DNA from: Knoxdaviesia capensis
Lineage: Eukaryota; Ascomycota; Sordariomycetes; Microascales; Gondwanamycetaceae
Direction: 5' to 3'
DNA length: 64,000 nucleotides
NCBI GenBank assembly: GCA_001510575.1
Contig: LNGK01000004.1
Coordinates: 2,412,579 to 2,476,578 of the forward strand
Shown here: one piece after another, positions 49,020 through 59,738 of the stretch
Layout of the letters: each line of letters starts with the position of its first letter
How positions within the stretch are numbered: the first letter of the stretch is position 1
Translations under genes and position numbers: made by a program
The notes under the pieces: model-generated
Database searches by the model: none
Told to the model about the DNA's origin: nothing
Seen by the model: the letters and a program-made list of their open reading frames with translations, nothing else

Positions 49020-51908
49020 CGGCTGGTAGCGATAATATATTACGAAACTCAGACGTGATGAAGATGCGAGAAGAAGGAAAGCAGAGAGGCGAAGGATAGA
49101 CGGTCAAGATATCGCCTAATGCGCGAGACTATGAGAGCGATAAATGATGCAATTGCTGGGCCGCAAAAGCACAGATAGCAAAAAAAGAGGCAGAGAGCGA
49201 TCACTTATCAACACCGCGATGCTGACGGACTGTGGCCGCCGAGAAGGTCGAAGAGACAACTGAAGAGGCGAAGAATGAAGAAGAAGACAAAAATTATCAC
49301 GAAGATGAATCTTCACGACCACATATAACGACGAGAGTGCCTGACATAATCATGGAGTCGGGGAAGGTGCGGTGCGGGAGGGTGACATAAGCCGTAATGC
49401 GATGAACGATGAACGACAAACGACAGTTCAAACGACAACCAGCGACATCCCGAACATGACACCGAAAAAGGGGACACAACCAGGACTAAGAGAACCCCCG
49501 GAGATTTCCAATCTGATGCCTATCTACAAGATCCTTGCATCTCCTTTCAGTTTCTGCGAGGATGCTGATTTGTGGTGGCGGAAGTTTGGTTGAGATTTGT
49601 GTGCCTTTCCTCCTCTCTCCTCCCCGCCTCCTCCTCCATTCTCCTCCTCTCTTCAAACGGGCCCCAAAACTCCCCGCCCCACTAACCGCTTGGGTCCCTT
49701 GCTCAGAAATGCCGGCGCTTGAGTCGCAGTAGGAGTAGGGAAGCCAGCGTTTCCGTGAGAGGGCAGAGACCAGTCGGTTGAAAGGCAGAGACAAATGCCA
49801 CTGTCACTGCGTTATCTCTCTGCATGAGGGAACCGGCCCAGAACCGGCCCCGGCCTTCCATCATCGGCTATGCGGTGGGTTGTGTGGATATTGTGATGTC
49901 TCTGGGCTGCACCCCCCCCCTTCTATCTCATGGTGTCTTGTGTGCTTGCCTCATTTCGCCTCCTGGGCCTGATCTTCCGTTTGCCTCTCTCTTGATGTCT
50001 CACAGCCAGAGATAACGCCGACTTCAGCTTCCATTTCCGCTTCCTCCCCCGATTTTCCACTGCTACGCTACGGGCGGCTGACGATGAGATTGAGTTGGTG
50101 ATGAGACAGACTCCTCCCTGGCGTGACATGAGATGAAGATGCACGATACAATGCTGCACTACAACCAGACGCCGTTGATGATATGGCTGGACATCCTTTC
50201 CATTTCCTAATATTTCTCCTCCCCTTGTATGCCACCTTCTTCTTTCTTCTTGGAGTGGCCTTCCATCCTCCCTCTCTCTCCGTCTTGTTGTTTTTGCCGG
50301 CTCTGGTAAAGTTTCTATCCGGCATTTCTTCGTGTTTTTGCTTTGTGTGGCCTTCCTGGACCCTCATTGTCTGTCCATGCCGCAGGGCCACCCTCTTCGA
50401 TGCCACCCTCATCCCTGACCGTTGATATCTGACCCGCTACTGCGCTATAATACCCTCTTGCTATAACCCTATCTAGCCTGTCCCTGTCTGTTTCCGGCTC
50501 TGCGTTGAAGAAGATTGTCTTGCTCCTCCTCCTTCATCAGTTCGATCTGTTTTCCCCTTCCGTGGTGTGGTGGGAGATGACTGTTTTAATGGCTAGGGTT
50601 TGCGTATAGCCATCAAACGACAGTTTCTGTGCCTCTTACTTGTCCTGGACTGTGTCTTCCTCGGATTTATCATTCTTATCGTGGCTTGTACTTTGTACAT
50701 ACCATATCGGTGTGCCGGGACTTTTTCTCCTGAACCTCAATATCGGTACGGCGTGGTTCAGCGAGGACTGAGCTCGTGATTGATTCTTTCACCGCACAAC
50801 TAGACTTATACAGCAGGTCGGTAGTGTGGTGTTCGATCTGATATCAACACCCCCATCACAAGATTCGACCAGGGCCACATCACCGTTGCACCGTTGCTAT
50901 CATGCTGACCCCTTCATGATCGTCACCATAATTCTTGACTCTACATGTGGCCAATCGATCACGGAGGTTCTCCTTGTTCTCGATGCCTCTCCGACCTCCT
51001 CAACTCAAGTGTGTCCAATGCCACTGTACAGCTACCACCACAACCATAACCACCACTCGTTTACTCAGTAAAACTTCGAAGCACATCTCCAGATTTCAAC
51101 AAACCACCAGAATCATGAACCATCTGGCTACTACCTTCCCGTCTTTGATGAAAGCCCGTGAGCTGTGCCGTTCGAACCAGGCATCATCTGAAAACCACCA
51201 TGCACAGTGCTCCTCCCACCTTCCCCCCTCCCCCTCTCATGAGAGCAGACCTCCTCATCTCCTTCAAGTATGGACATGCAGGCTGTGAGGGCTATCACGA
51301 GATAAGTGAGGCACAGCATACGCCGACCAGAGAGTTTGGACAGGAAAGAGAGAGAGCCGTTTAGACCGGATGTGATAACATCGCTGTGTATCTTGGCCCC
51401 CGTTTTTCTTCTGCCTGTTTCCCCCGGCCTCCTTGGGGGCGGTAGCCGGCCGTCTGTCGTTGTTGATGGCTGGGCTAGCCTCTTCGGAAGCGCCACTGCA
51501 ACCTCATCCGCACCTTGAGCGAGTTTGGTTGACCGGAAACGCTAGCATGGGGGGAGAGGGAAAAAGGAACGAGAAATGCTCCAATGGGGCGCCTGACCGG
51601 AATATACCTCGAGCGCGATGCTGAGGGATCTTTGAATTGAGAGACATGCTGGCTGAATTTTAGCGCGAAGAAGTCAGGTACAGACAGACTGTACCTTGGC
51701 TGGCTGCTTCGATATCACGGCGGTAAGTCCTTGTTGACGGGCCCATCCCGGGACTTTCGTCTTGTCTTCTCCTCATCCCCCATGTCCTTTGCTTTACGTT
51801 CCCCATTTGTTTTTGTTCTGTCTTCTCGGCCTTCCGGACTAACCTTCATACTGGCGTAGCTTGTTTCGAATTATCCCGTGCCATCCGTGTTTATGTTCTC
51901 TACGGTCT

Positions 51909-52204
51909 TCATCGACCACCTTGGGTCTCCACAATGCCAGATCTTGGCATCGGCGCTGGAGGTCCACCCGCCAGGGCTCTTTGGATCTCTGCTGTGTTGA
52001 TAACGTTCTCTCGGTTCTCGAAAAGGTCTGTGCCGCCGAACATGAAGCCGCTGGCCACCAAACCCACCGCCCGCGCCGTCCGGGATATCTTCTCGTTCTT
52101 GGAGATGCGCCCCCCCCTTGCTCCTCCGCTGGCAGGCTGGGCTTCTCTCGGATGGCTTGCTTGCTTGGATGGTTGGCAAGAGTGTCTGATGCTAAGGTGG
52201 CCAT
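51909..52204 (-). CDS. Possible small one-pass membrane protein, apparent frameshift at a G8 run
   Basis: Two overlapping minus-strand frames look like one protein. The first, from ATG at 52204, reads MATLASDTLANHPSKQAIRE then KPSLPAEEQG. The second takes over at the homopolymer (C run 52110-52117 on the + strand) and reads RISKNEKISRTARAVG, VASGFMFGGTDLFENREN, VINTAEIQRALAGG and stops at 51909. No GT donor lies between the start and the run, so an intron does not explain the switch; a one-base length error or a real indel does. The AVGLVASGFMFGG part could be a short membrane segment. I do not recognise the family. An alternative is a gene wholly in the second frame starting at 52241. Confidence 0.4.
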
Positions 52205-52241
52205 CGAGTCGTTGCTTTCGAGAGTTTGTCATGCTGGCCAT

Positions 52242-52760
52242 TAGTCACACTTCACCACGCCCCCCTCGATCCCCCCCTCATTTCGACATATCTTGGTGGA
52301 GAATGTTTAACTAGTCGTTAGCGTCGTATGTGCAACCTTGTGTTGGGCACTCGACGTGACATGCATCTTCGATGAGTAGGGGAACTTTTGAGTTCTCTCG
52401 GCTCACCAGATACGTTGTTCGTCGATGTCTTTCACGTGTTGATGGTGGTGATATGGTCATGACCTTGACCACGCCGGCGAAAGTGCCGTGTAGGGGACCA
52501 TCTTGTCAGCGATCTTCATGCTTGGACCTCAGCTTCATGATCTTCACAGCCGATCACTAGAAAAGGCGGCCGTTCTCCCTCGACTTTTCCATCATCTTCT
52601 CTTTCGTCTTTCCTGTCTCTCCAGCCAGCTCCTCAGAAGATCATCCAGTCTTCTTCTTTCAGGACCGCCTCTTGCTCTCTGTCTCTCTCTCTCTCTCTCT
52701 TTGTCTCCGTCTCTCTTTTCTCTGTCGTTCATCTGTTTGTCTCCTTGACACTTTTGAACT
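52242..52760 (+). promoter_or_regulatory. Fungalysin promoter and pyrimidine-rich leader
   Basis: No gene is present. The last 200 bp before the fungalysin ATG are strongly C/T-rich, with a (CT)n run at about 52677-52700, typical of highly expressed fungal promoters and leaders. GATA-type cores occur but were not systematically scored. Confidence 0.45.
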
Positions 52761-55100
52761 ATGAAGTCTGCCATTGCTCTCGGCCTTATCGGCCAGGCCA
52801 TCACGGCCGCTGCCCACCCGCACGCGGCCCCTGGCAACTCGCCCGCCGAGCCCCACACCGGCCACGTTGCCCGCCGCGGTGTTGATGTGTCGGCCTACTC
52901 GCTGACCTCCACTGCCGAGTACGTTGACGCTGTCGCCGCCGTTGAGCACACCACGGTCAAGCGCATGTCCCGCGATGTCTCCCCCGAGACATCGTACGTG
53001 GATGTTGCCACCAGCTTCGTTGAGATGACGTTCCCCGGCCTGTCCTTCCGCGTTGTCAACGACCACTACGTTGGCACCAACGGCATTGGCCATGTCAACT
53101 TCAAGCAGACTGCCAACGGTCTGGACATTGATAACGCCGATGTCAACGTGAACGTAAGGATTTTTCCGAGTCCTCTCTCATTTACCGGAATCTTGCAGAT
53201 CTGTTCCACTAACACACAGGCACCCATTTTGATAGATCGCTGCCGATGGAACCGTCTTCTCGTTCGGCCAGAGCGCCTTTACTGGCGCCGTCCCGGCCCT
53301 TCGCCGCCGTGACGAGGTCACCCCCCCCTCGGAGGCCCTCCGCGCGGCTGTTGAGACTCTCAACCTGCCCGTCATCCTCACCGAGGAGGTCTCTGCCGAG
53401 GCTGTTGACGACGCCCCCGAGGCTTCCGCCTTCACCCTCAAGGGCACTGCCGGCGCCCAGTCCGACCCGACCGCCAAGCTGATGTACTTCGTCAAGCCTG
53501 ACGGCTCGCTGGCTCTGACCTGGCGTGTGGAGACCGACATTGTCGACAACTGGCTGCTGTCGTACGTCGATGTCGAGACCCGCGACATCTACGGAGTTGT
53601 CGACTACGTGGCCGACCTTGCCACCTACCAGGTTTAGTGAGTGTCTTCTTTGTTTTTTGTCCGGGATTTCTGTTTTCATTGGCTGTCGCCACTGGGGACA
53701 TGACATGTACCACTAGTGATGGGTTTGAAGTCTTTCTCTATCTAGTACCTAGTCCATACGCCCTTCCGTCTCTTATCAAGTGAAAAGAAACACAGTTCAA
53801 TGTCTTGGTATCGACCGTGCAAGCTGTGATGTATCCATCTTCATACCGCCTACTAACCACTTTCTGCACCAATCAGCCCCTGGGGAACCAACGACCCGTC
53901 TGAGGGCAGCCGTGTTATCGTGACCGACCCCGCGACCGGCAACAGCAACTGGCACGGAACCAGAACTGTCAGCTACACCACCACCCGTGGCAACAACGGC
54001 ATTGCCCACGTCAACCCCTCCGGTGGCTCGGCTTACCTCAACAACTACCGCCCCACCAGCAGCAGCCTGACCTTCCAGTACCCCTTCACGCTGACCCAGA
54101 CCACCCCGTCCAGCTACCGTGATGCCAGCATCACCCAGCTGTTCTACACTGCCAACCGCTACCACGATCTGCTGTACGCCCTCGGCTTCACCGAGGCTGC
54201 TGGCAACTTCCAGACCGATACCTTCGGTCTTGGAGGCGTTGGCAACGATGAGGTCATCCTCAACTCGCAGGACGGCTCGGGCACCAACAACGCTGCCTTC
54301 AGCACCCCCCCTGACGGATCGCGCCCTACCATGTACATGTACATCTGGACCCAGTCCACCCCCAACCGTGACTCGTCGTTCGAGGCCGGTGTTGTCATCC
54401 ACGAGTACACCCACGGACGTAAGTGATATCCCACCCCCCCTAATCCTTGTCTTATATCTGGACATTCGGTTTCTAATCGCTACATATAGTGTCCAACCGT
54501 CTCACCGGTGGAGCTGCCAACTCCAACTGCCTGTCCTCCAACGAGGCCCGTGGTATGGGCGAGGGCTGGAGTGACTTCTTTGCCACTGCCGTCCGCCTCA
54601 AGGCTAGCGACACCAGCAGCAAGAACTACGCCATGGGCGAGTGGGTCATGAACAACTCGCGTGGTATCCGTGCCTACTTGTACTCGACCAGCCTGACCAC
54701 CAACCCGTATACCTACAAGAGCGTCGATAGCCTGATCAACAGCGGCCCCCACCCCATCGGCACGGTCTGGGCCACCATCCTGTACGAAGTGCTCTGGGGA
54801 CTCATTGGCAAGCACGGCAAGAGCAACGCCGACATGCCGGCCTTCAACTCGGCCGGCGTGCCCACCGACGGCCGCTACCTCGCCATGAAGCTCGTGCTCG
54901 ACGGCATGGCCCTGCAGCCCTGCAACCCCAACTTCGTCCAGGCTCGCCAGGCCATCGTCGACGCCGACCGCGCCCTTACCGGCGGAGCCAACGCCTGCGT
55001 GCTCTGGACTGCCTTCGCCAAGCGCGGTCTCGGATCCGGCGCCGTGTACGGCCTCAGCAGCCGCACCCAGAGCTTCACCATCCCCTCGGGCGTCTGCTAA
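52761..55100 (+). CDS. Extracellular metalloprotease, fungalysin (peptidase family M36)
   Basis: Secreted zinc endopeptidase made as a preproenzyme, used for extracellular protein breakdown; relatives in pathogenic fungi degrade elastin, collagen or keratin. Exons 52761-53153, 53236-53636, 53877-54418 and 54490-55100 give 648 residues, close to the family norm. A signal peptide (MKSAIALGLIGQAITAAAHP) is followed by the FTP-type propeptide; the mature enzyme probably begins near ATYQVYPWGTNDP (about residue 260). The zinc site is HEYTHG (His440, Glu441, His444), with the intron falling directly after its Gly; GMGEGWSDF downstream supplies the third ligand. Introns are 82, 240 and 71 bp. No missing key residues. 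The DUF4396 gene follows on the same strand. Confidence 0.97.
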
Positions 55101-55751
55101 ATTTCGTCTTCCCTCACCTAACTCTCAAATATTCCTTAACACCCTGCTCGGGTTGCTTGAGAGTCGAAAGACAGAGAGACCAAGATCTGGTGGAGTGAGA
55201 GTTTTTTTTCCCTTTGTACTTTTTTTATTCTCCTTTCTTTTACGACTTGATGGAGACTTCTTCGATGGTGGAGAGACAGCGAGAGAGGCCTCAGATACAA
55301 CCACAAACTGGAGAAGGGAGGGAAAATGGCCTTGAAGATTGAGTTGTCTTTAGGGTTGAGAACCCTTAGAGATGCTCAACAGTCCGAGGAAAATCTTTCG
55401 CTTCCGGATTATTTCTTTTCGATCATTTACTTCTCACAAAACAAACCGTTTTATTCTTCCCTTCTATAACTATGAGTTTTTTGTTTCGTGATAGCAGCAT
55501 GAAAGTGAAAGGAATATCCATGTAAATAGATGTTTGGGGGGTCAAGTTTCGGCCGAGATCCGATTTGATCGGGAAATTGTGAGTCAACTGATGATTGCCG
55601 AAACTAAAAGTTTTTTAAAGGCCTTTTTTTTTTTTTTTTTGCTATCATCCTGTGCTTCTTTGACCACTCGTCCAACATTGCGTGTTCAATCCTCATTCAA
55701 GACACAATCTCCCGCATATTTCCTTGACCTCCGCGCAAACACACCTTCTTC
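55101..55751. other. Spacer between fungalysin and the DUF4396 gene
   Basis: 651 bp, AT-rich, with a T run of about 18 at 55623-55640 and an inverted TTAGGGTTGAGAACCCTTAG element at about 55351-55370. No gene is supported. Confidence 0.5.
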
Positions 55752-56526
55752 ATGGCCGCCCCACAAATCCGGACTCTCCGCGTCTTGCGGACGTGTCTCC
55801 GGCCCGGCTCCGGGCGTCTCTCCGATCGGGGTCTCACCAACACGGCGGCGCGCATATCCATAAGAAGTGCGTGCCAATCATCCAAAGCAGCGCCGTCCGG
55901 CTCGAAGTCCCCGAGTGGGCAGTCTCCGCCAGCTTGCCATGCACAGGCTGCGAAGTCGACGGGTTGCTCAAAGTCGCCTGCAACACCGCCGCTCTCGATG
56001 GCTACGGCCGGATTCTGGATGTCGGCGCCGGTGTGGAAACGCGCGGGCGTTAATACGCTGCGGTGTCTGGTCGGGTGCTCGGTGGGCGATTTCTCCGCGA
56101 TGTGGTACCTGCAGTCCTTTCATCCCGACCTGGGCATGAGCACCACCATGGCCGTCTCCAGTAAAGTCCCCATCCCCATCCCTGTTTCCTCGTACCAAGC
56201 AGTGTATATTGCCGGCTAACATGGTCGTTGTAGTTGCGAGTGGGTTATGCACCTCTCTCGCCCTGGAGACCGTGATGCTCCGCCTCGGCCGGGACCGGCT
56301 CCCGTGGGGCGTGGCTGCGCGCACGGCCGCGGGCATGAGCTTCATCTCCATGGTGACGATGGAAGTCGCGGAGAATCTCGTGGACTTCCACCTGACGGGC
56401 GGGGTGGTGCAGTTTGCGTCGCCCGGGTTTTGGGCGGCGGCGGCGGTGTCGCTGGTGGCTGGGTTTGTGGCGCCGTTGCCGTATAACTATATGCGGTTGC
56501 GGAAGTTCGGCAAGGCGTGCCATTGA
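55752..56526 (+). CDS. DUF4396 domain membrane protein, possible mitochondrial targeting
   Basis: Integral membrane protein of unknown function; DUF4396 occurs in bacteria and fungi. Exons 55752-56160 and 56234-56526 flank a 73-bp intron with a GCTAAC branch; 233 residues. The N-terminus is rich in Arg and Ser with almost no acidic residues (MAAPQIRTLRVLRTCLRPGS), like a mitochondrial presequence. A CHAQAAKSTGC cysteine/histidine stretch precedes the domain, which begins WKRAGVNTLRCLVGCSVGDF. Further conserved pieces are MWYLQSFHPDLGMS, LETVMLRLGRDRLPW, SMVTMEVAENLVDFHLTGG and APLPYNYMRLRKFGKACH. Three or four membrane segments are plausible. Its stop is 281 bp from the convergent next gene. 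Confidence 0.85.
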
Positions 56527-56806
56527 CGGGGTGGTTGGTGTATGATATCTGATGGCAGGATGGGGGCTGCTGTGCTTGTAGGATATTTGGGTATAACTCT
56601 GTGATGATTATGGTTCATGACGAGCCCTGATCATGCCCAGATTCGTGTGTATATATCCCCACCTCTTCTCTCTTTGGTGCTTGTGACTGATACCAACAAG
56701 TTAACGCATGTCGTATCGCTTCGCCCATTACATGAAGATCAACCGATCTTACATACGACGCTCTTTAGCATATCGGTTTCTGGTGAATTCTCCGACTACC
56801 TGCAGC

Positions 56807-58457
56807 CTACCACCACTGTAGCTCTTCATCATCGAGTGCCCAATCACTTAGGACACTCGAGGCGGCCGTACTGGGAGAGCCGGGGCAAGAAGAAGCAGGA
56901 CTCCCCGTATACGAAGACTGGCCCGCGTCAGACTGCTCGTCCTGCTCTCTGGCAATGCCCGGGGACGAGTTCGTCGGATCGAGTGCGTCCAGATGGGGTA
57001 CCGGCAGCATGATGTCCAGGTTGCCCCAGCCGAGCGGCGGTTGCGGCACCATCAATTCTGCGGGCACAACGCCCGGAACACTGTGTGGCGGGAAGTTCCG
57101 CCGGCGGTCCATGGCGATGGCCATGATGATTGAGTGCAGGTAGAAGGCGTTCAAGAACGCCACGTGGCGGAAGCGGGTGAGGGCGTGGACACAGGCGCCA
57201 AACTCCTCGGCCGACTGCATCAGGTGGAACTGGCACAGCACGTTCTGGTGCACCGCGCGCACGCCGGTCTCCTCGATGAGTTCGGTGGTGTAGACGACCA
57301 TGGCCATGTGCAGGCCGTCGGAGACAAAGCCGAGGACCTGGCCCCGGTGGGGGTTCCGGATGCCGCCCCACTGCATGACGGTGTGGCGCCCCTCGAGCGC
57401 CACGGTGGCGTGGTAGGCGGCGCGCTCGAACGCGGGGCTGATGAGGTTGCCGTCATCCGTGGGGAGCAGGAACTCGCCGATCATGTGCGGGAAAACCGGC
57501 GCGGCCGGGTCATCCAGGGCGACCACTCCCAGCGGGGACATCACGTCCACAGCCAAGCCGTGGTACGAGGCCCGCTGCACGCCCTCCATGAAAGACGTCT
57601 GCGGCTGCACCGACGCGGAGGGCAGCGATGTCGCGGCCCAGCCGGTCAGCTGGAACATCCGCCCAACATAGTCGGGCCGGCCGTACTGGCGCATGAGTGC
57701 CTGGCACAAGGTGGACGCAATGGCGTCTTGGGTTGTTGCAGCGGCCACGAGGAACTCGTATGCCGCAAGCGCGTCCTGCGACGGAATCCAGCCTTGGCTT
57801 TCAGTGACATATGCTCTGAGATGATCTAAGTTGGACGGCGGCTTCGACTCCTCGAAGGACAGAATGATGACCTGAGGGGCCAGGCCGTTGTGATCTGTGA
57901 GGGACGACCTGTTAGTAACAGATTATGCAGTGTCACCACCGCCTTGTCTCAACTTGCTCGGAATATCTCCCGTGTTCGTGGCCTGATTCGGGAGGATCGT
58001 CACCAGAACTGGTATTGTCAGGGGACTTACCGTCTGAATCGCCGTCACCGGTCGGCTCATCGTCGTCACCAGCAGAACTTTCGGTCCCAGGATTGCTCCC
58101 GGAAATGGCGCTGTCCCAGTGATCGCTGTCCGCATCGGCGTCATCAACAGTCTCGTCCATCGTATCGTTGCCCTCGGCGTCGGTGTTAGCCGAACCGCCA
58201 GCGGATTCAAAGCCATGAGGCCCGTTATCGAACCCCAAGTCACTGGCTGGATCATTGAGGACAGGCACGTTGTTGTCTGACTCTGGTTCCTGCACTGGGG
58301 AATCCAACTCTATATTCTGGACATGAGACTCTATTCCTTGTAGCGGAGACTCTGATTGATTACTGACAGGTCCGGTGCTGTCCGACTGTGACTCCTGCCC
58401 CAGAAGATGGCCGGCCAGGTCCGGGAGCCGGCCGTTGGTGAAGCCAACGGGTATCAT
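56807..58457 (-). CDS. Hypothetical protein, 504 aa, two exons
   Basis: Not recognised. Exons 58457-58031 and 57894-56807; the 136-bp intron has GTAAGT, a TACTAAC branch and CACAG. The first 142 residues are disordered and rich in Asp, Ser, Glu and Gly. Exon 2 encodes a folded-looking region of about 290 residues (LAPQVIILSFEESKPPSNLD, AYEFLVAAATTQDAIAST, GRPDYVGRMFQLTGWAA, HTVMQWGGIRNPHRGQVLGF, HALTRFRHVAFLNAFYLHSI), then a Ser/Pro-rich acidic tail ending in EELQWW. Exon 2 is GC-rich. An in-frame upstream Met (58628) would add a hydrophobic stretch, but the start at 58457 is closer to the disordered domain. It is divergent from nothing close; the kinase gene is on the same strand 1.3 kb upstream. 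Confidence 0.72.
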
Positions 58458-59738
58458 TGTGTGAGTCAAGACAAAAGAAAGACCACTAAATCCTATGCAA
58501 TGTGCATAGATGAGGTTTGAGCGGAGTAGAGAAGATAGAGCAGAATATGAGCTCTCTATATAGACGATCGATGTCGACCGTAGGACTTGGGAGGTAGCGG
58601 ATGGGTGTGCTTGTTGGAATAGATGCATGAAATTCCGGCGGTTACTGCGGGAGAAGCTCAGATTAAATGGGAGTTCTGACGGCTACCCCAGCCTTACCCG
58701 AACTGACTCGCTAAGCAGCAGATTCATGGTGAGAGAGCGGGAAGACCACTACATCGTGGGCAAGATGTAATTTTGCTCTGGTTCTAATAGTATCGCGAGA
58801 GTTGCGAGTCAGTTATTAGCCATCTGGCGCGGTTATGCGTGCTTTAGGTAAGTAGCTCTATCAGGTAAGCTTGGCCCTGGTGGATGAACATTTTCGGATC
58901 ATGTAGTCAGAACTTAGACGATGTCAAAGGGCGCCGGACTCCGGCCCCACACCGCCGGGGTCGGCCCCACATGGCTCGGCGGGAACTCATGCACGAGCGG
59001 CCGCCGACTGACTTCTGATTTTGATATAGCAGCTGTGCCGGCGTATCGAAAAATTGAAGAGACGAAGTGATACATTCTTTGCACTTATATTTCAGGATGT
59101 TGTATTTCAGGCCTCAAGCGGTTCAGGAATCGATGGGCTACAGTTAGGGTTTAGACCCTTACTGAACATGTGATCTTTGCAATCATGTCTGCACATTTCT
59201 GAGTTTCTAAAACAAGTGTTTTTTTCTTTTTATTTCTGTTTCTTTTTCCTAAGGACTCAGCCTGACAGGTTATATCAGATTTCTTCTATGAGGTATGGAT
59301 ATCTTCTGTATCAGTTACATCCCAGCTACCTCTATCAGCTATATGAAGCTGATTTACATGAAAGCACTAGCACAACAAGAACAATCGCGGGAAGCCGGTC
59401 TTCGGCCTGCCTCAAGAACAGTCAGAAGGAGAGAGAACGCCACACAATTCAAGAGATTCAAAGTCACAGGTCAGCATGAGAGCTTTTTATAGCAGTTTTA
59501 TACTAGCATTAGTCTTCTTTCGAGCGTTAGGAGTTAAGCAGAACAAGAACGGATAAGAACAGGAACGAGCAAAGGCGAACACGAACAACAACAAGCAAGA
59601 CCCGGAATATCAGATTATCAGATCACCGCCCACCTAGACATAGCAAATTAGAAAGCTGCCGATACAAAGGAAAGTGTGCCTGGATTCCGGGTCGACAATC
59701 TGGGAATGAAATTCAGCCGCGTGGTAGAGGTTTAAGTA
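58458..59738. other. Spacer between two minus-strand genes
   Basis: 1.28 kb, AT-rich, no supported gene. CAGTTAGGGTTTAG lies at 59141-59154. The + strand frames of about 65-100 codons here are Ser/Arg-rich and not convincing. Confidence 0.5.

Larger units (their letters stand above)
39808..51908. other. 12-kb gene-poor stretch
   Basis: No recognised gene. The part from about 40 to 49 kb is mostly purine-rich on the + strand; from about 49.6 kb the + strand becomes pyrimidine-rich. Notable contents: palindrome-family copy near 44144-44157, an AGAGCAG-rich imperfect minisatellite at about 44540-44630, a GC-rich block at about 45.06-45.32 kb, CTAACCCTAA at 46771-46780, a GATATC repeat at 47571-47585 and a 42-codon frame at 48891. 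Several frames near 45.4-46.5 kb are open for 80-130 codons on both strands but overlap one another and match nothing I know. Confidence 0.45.
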
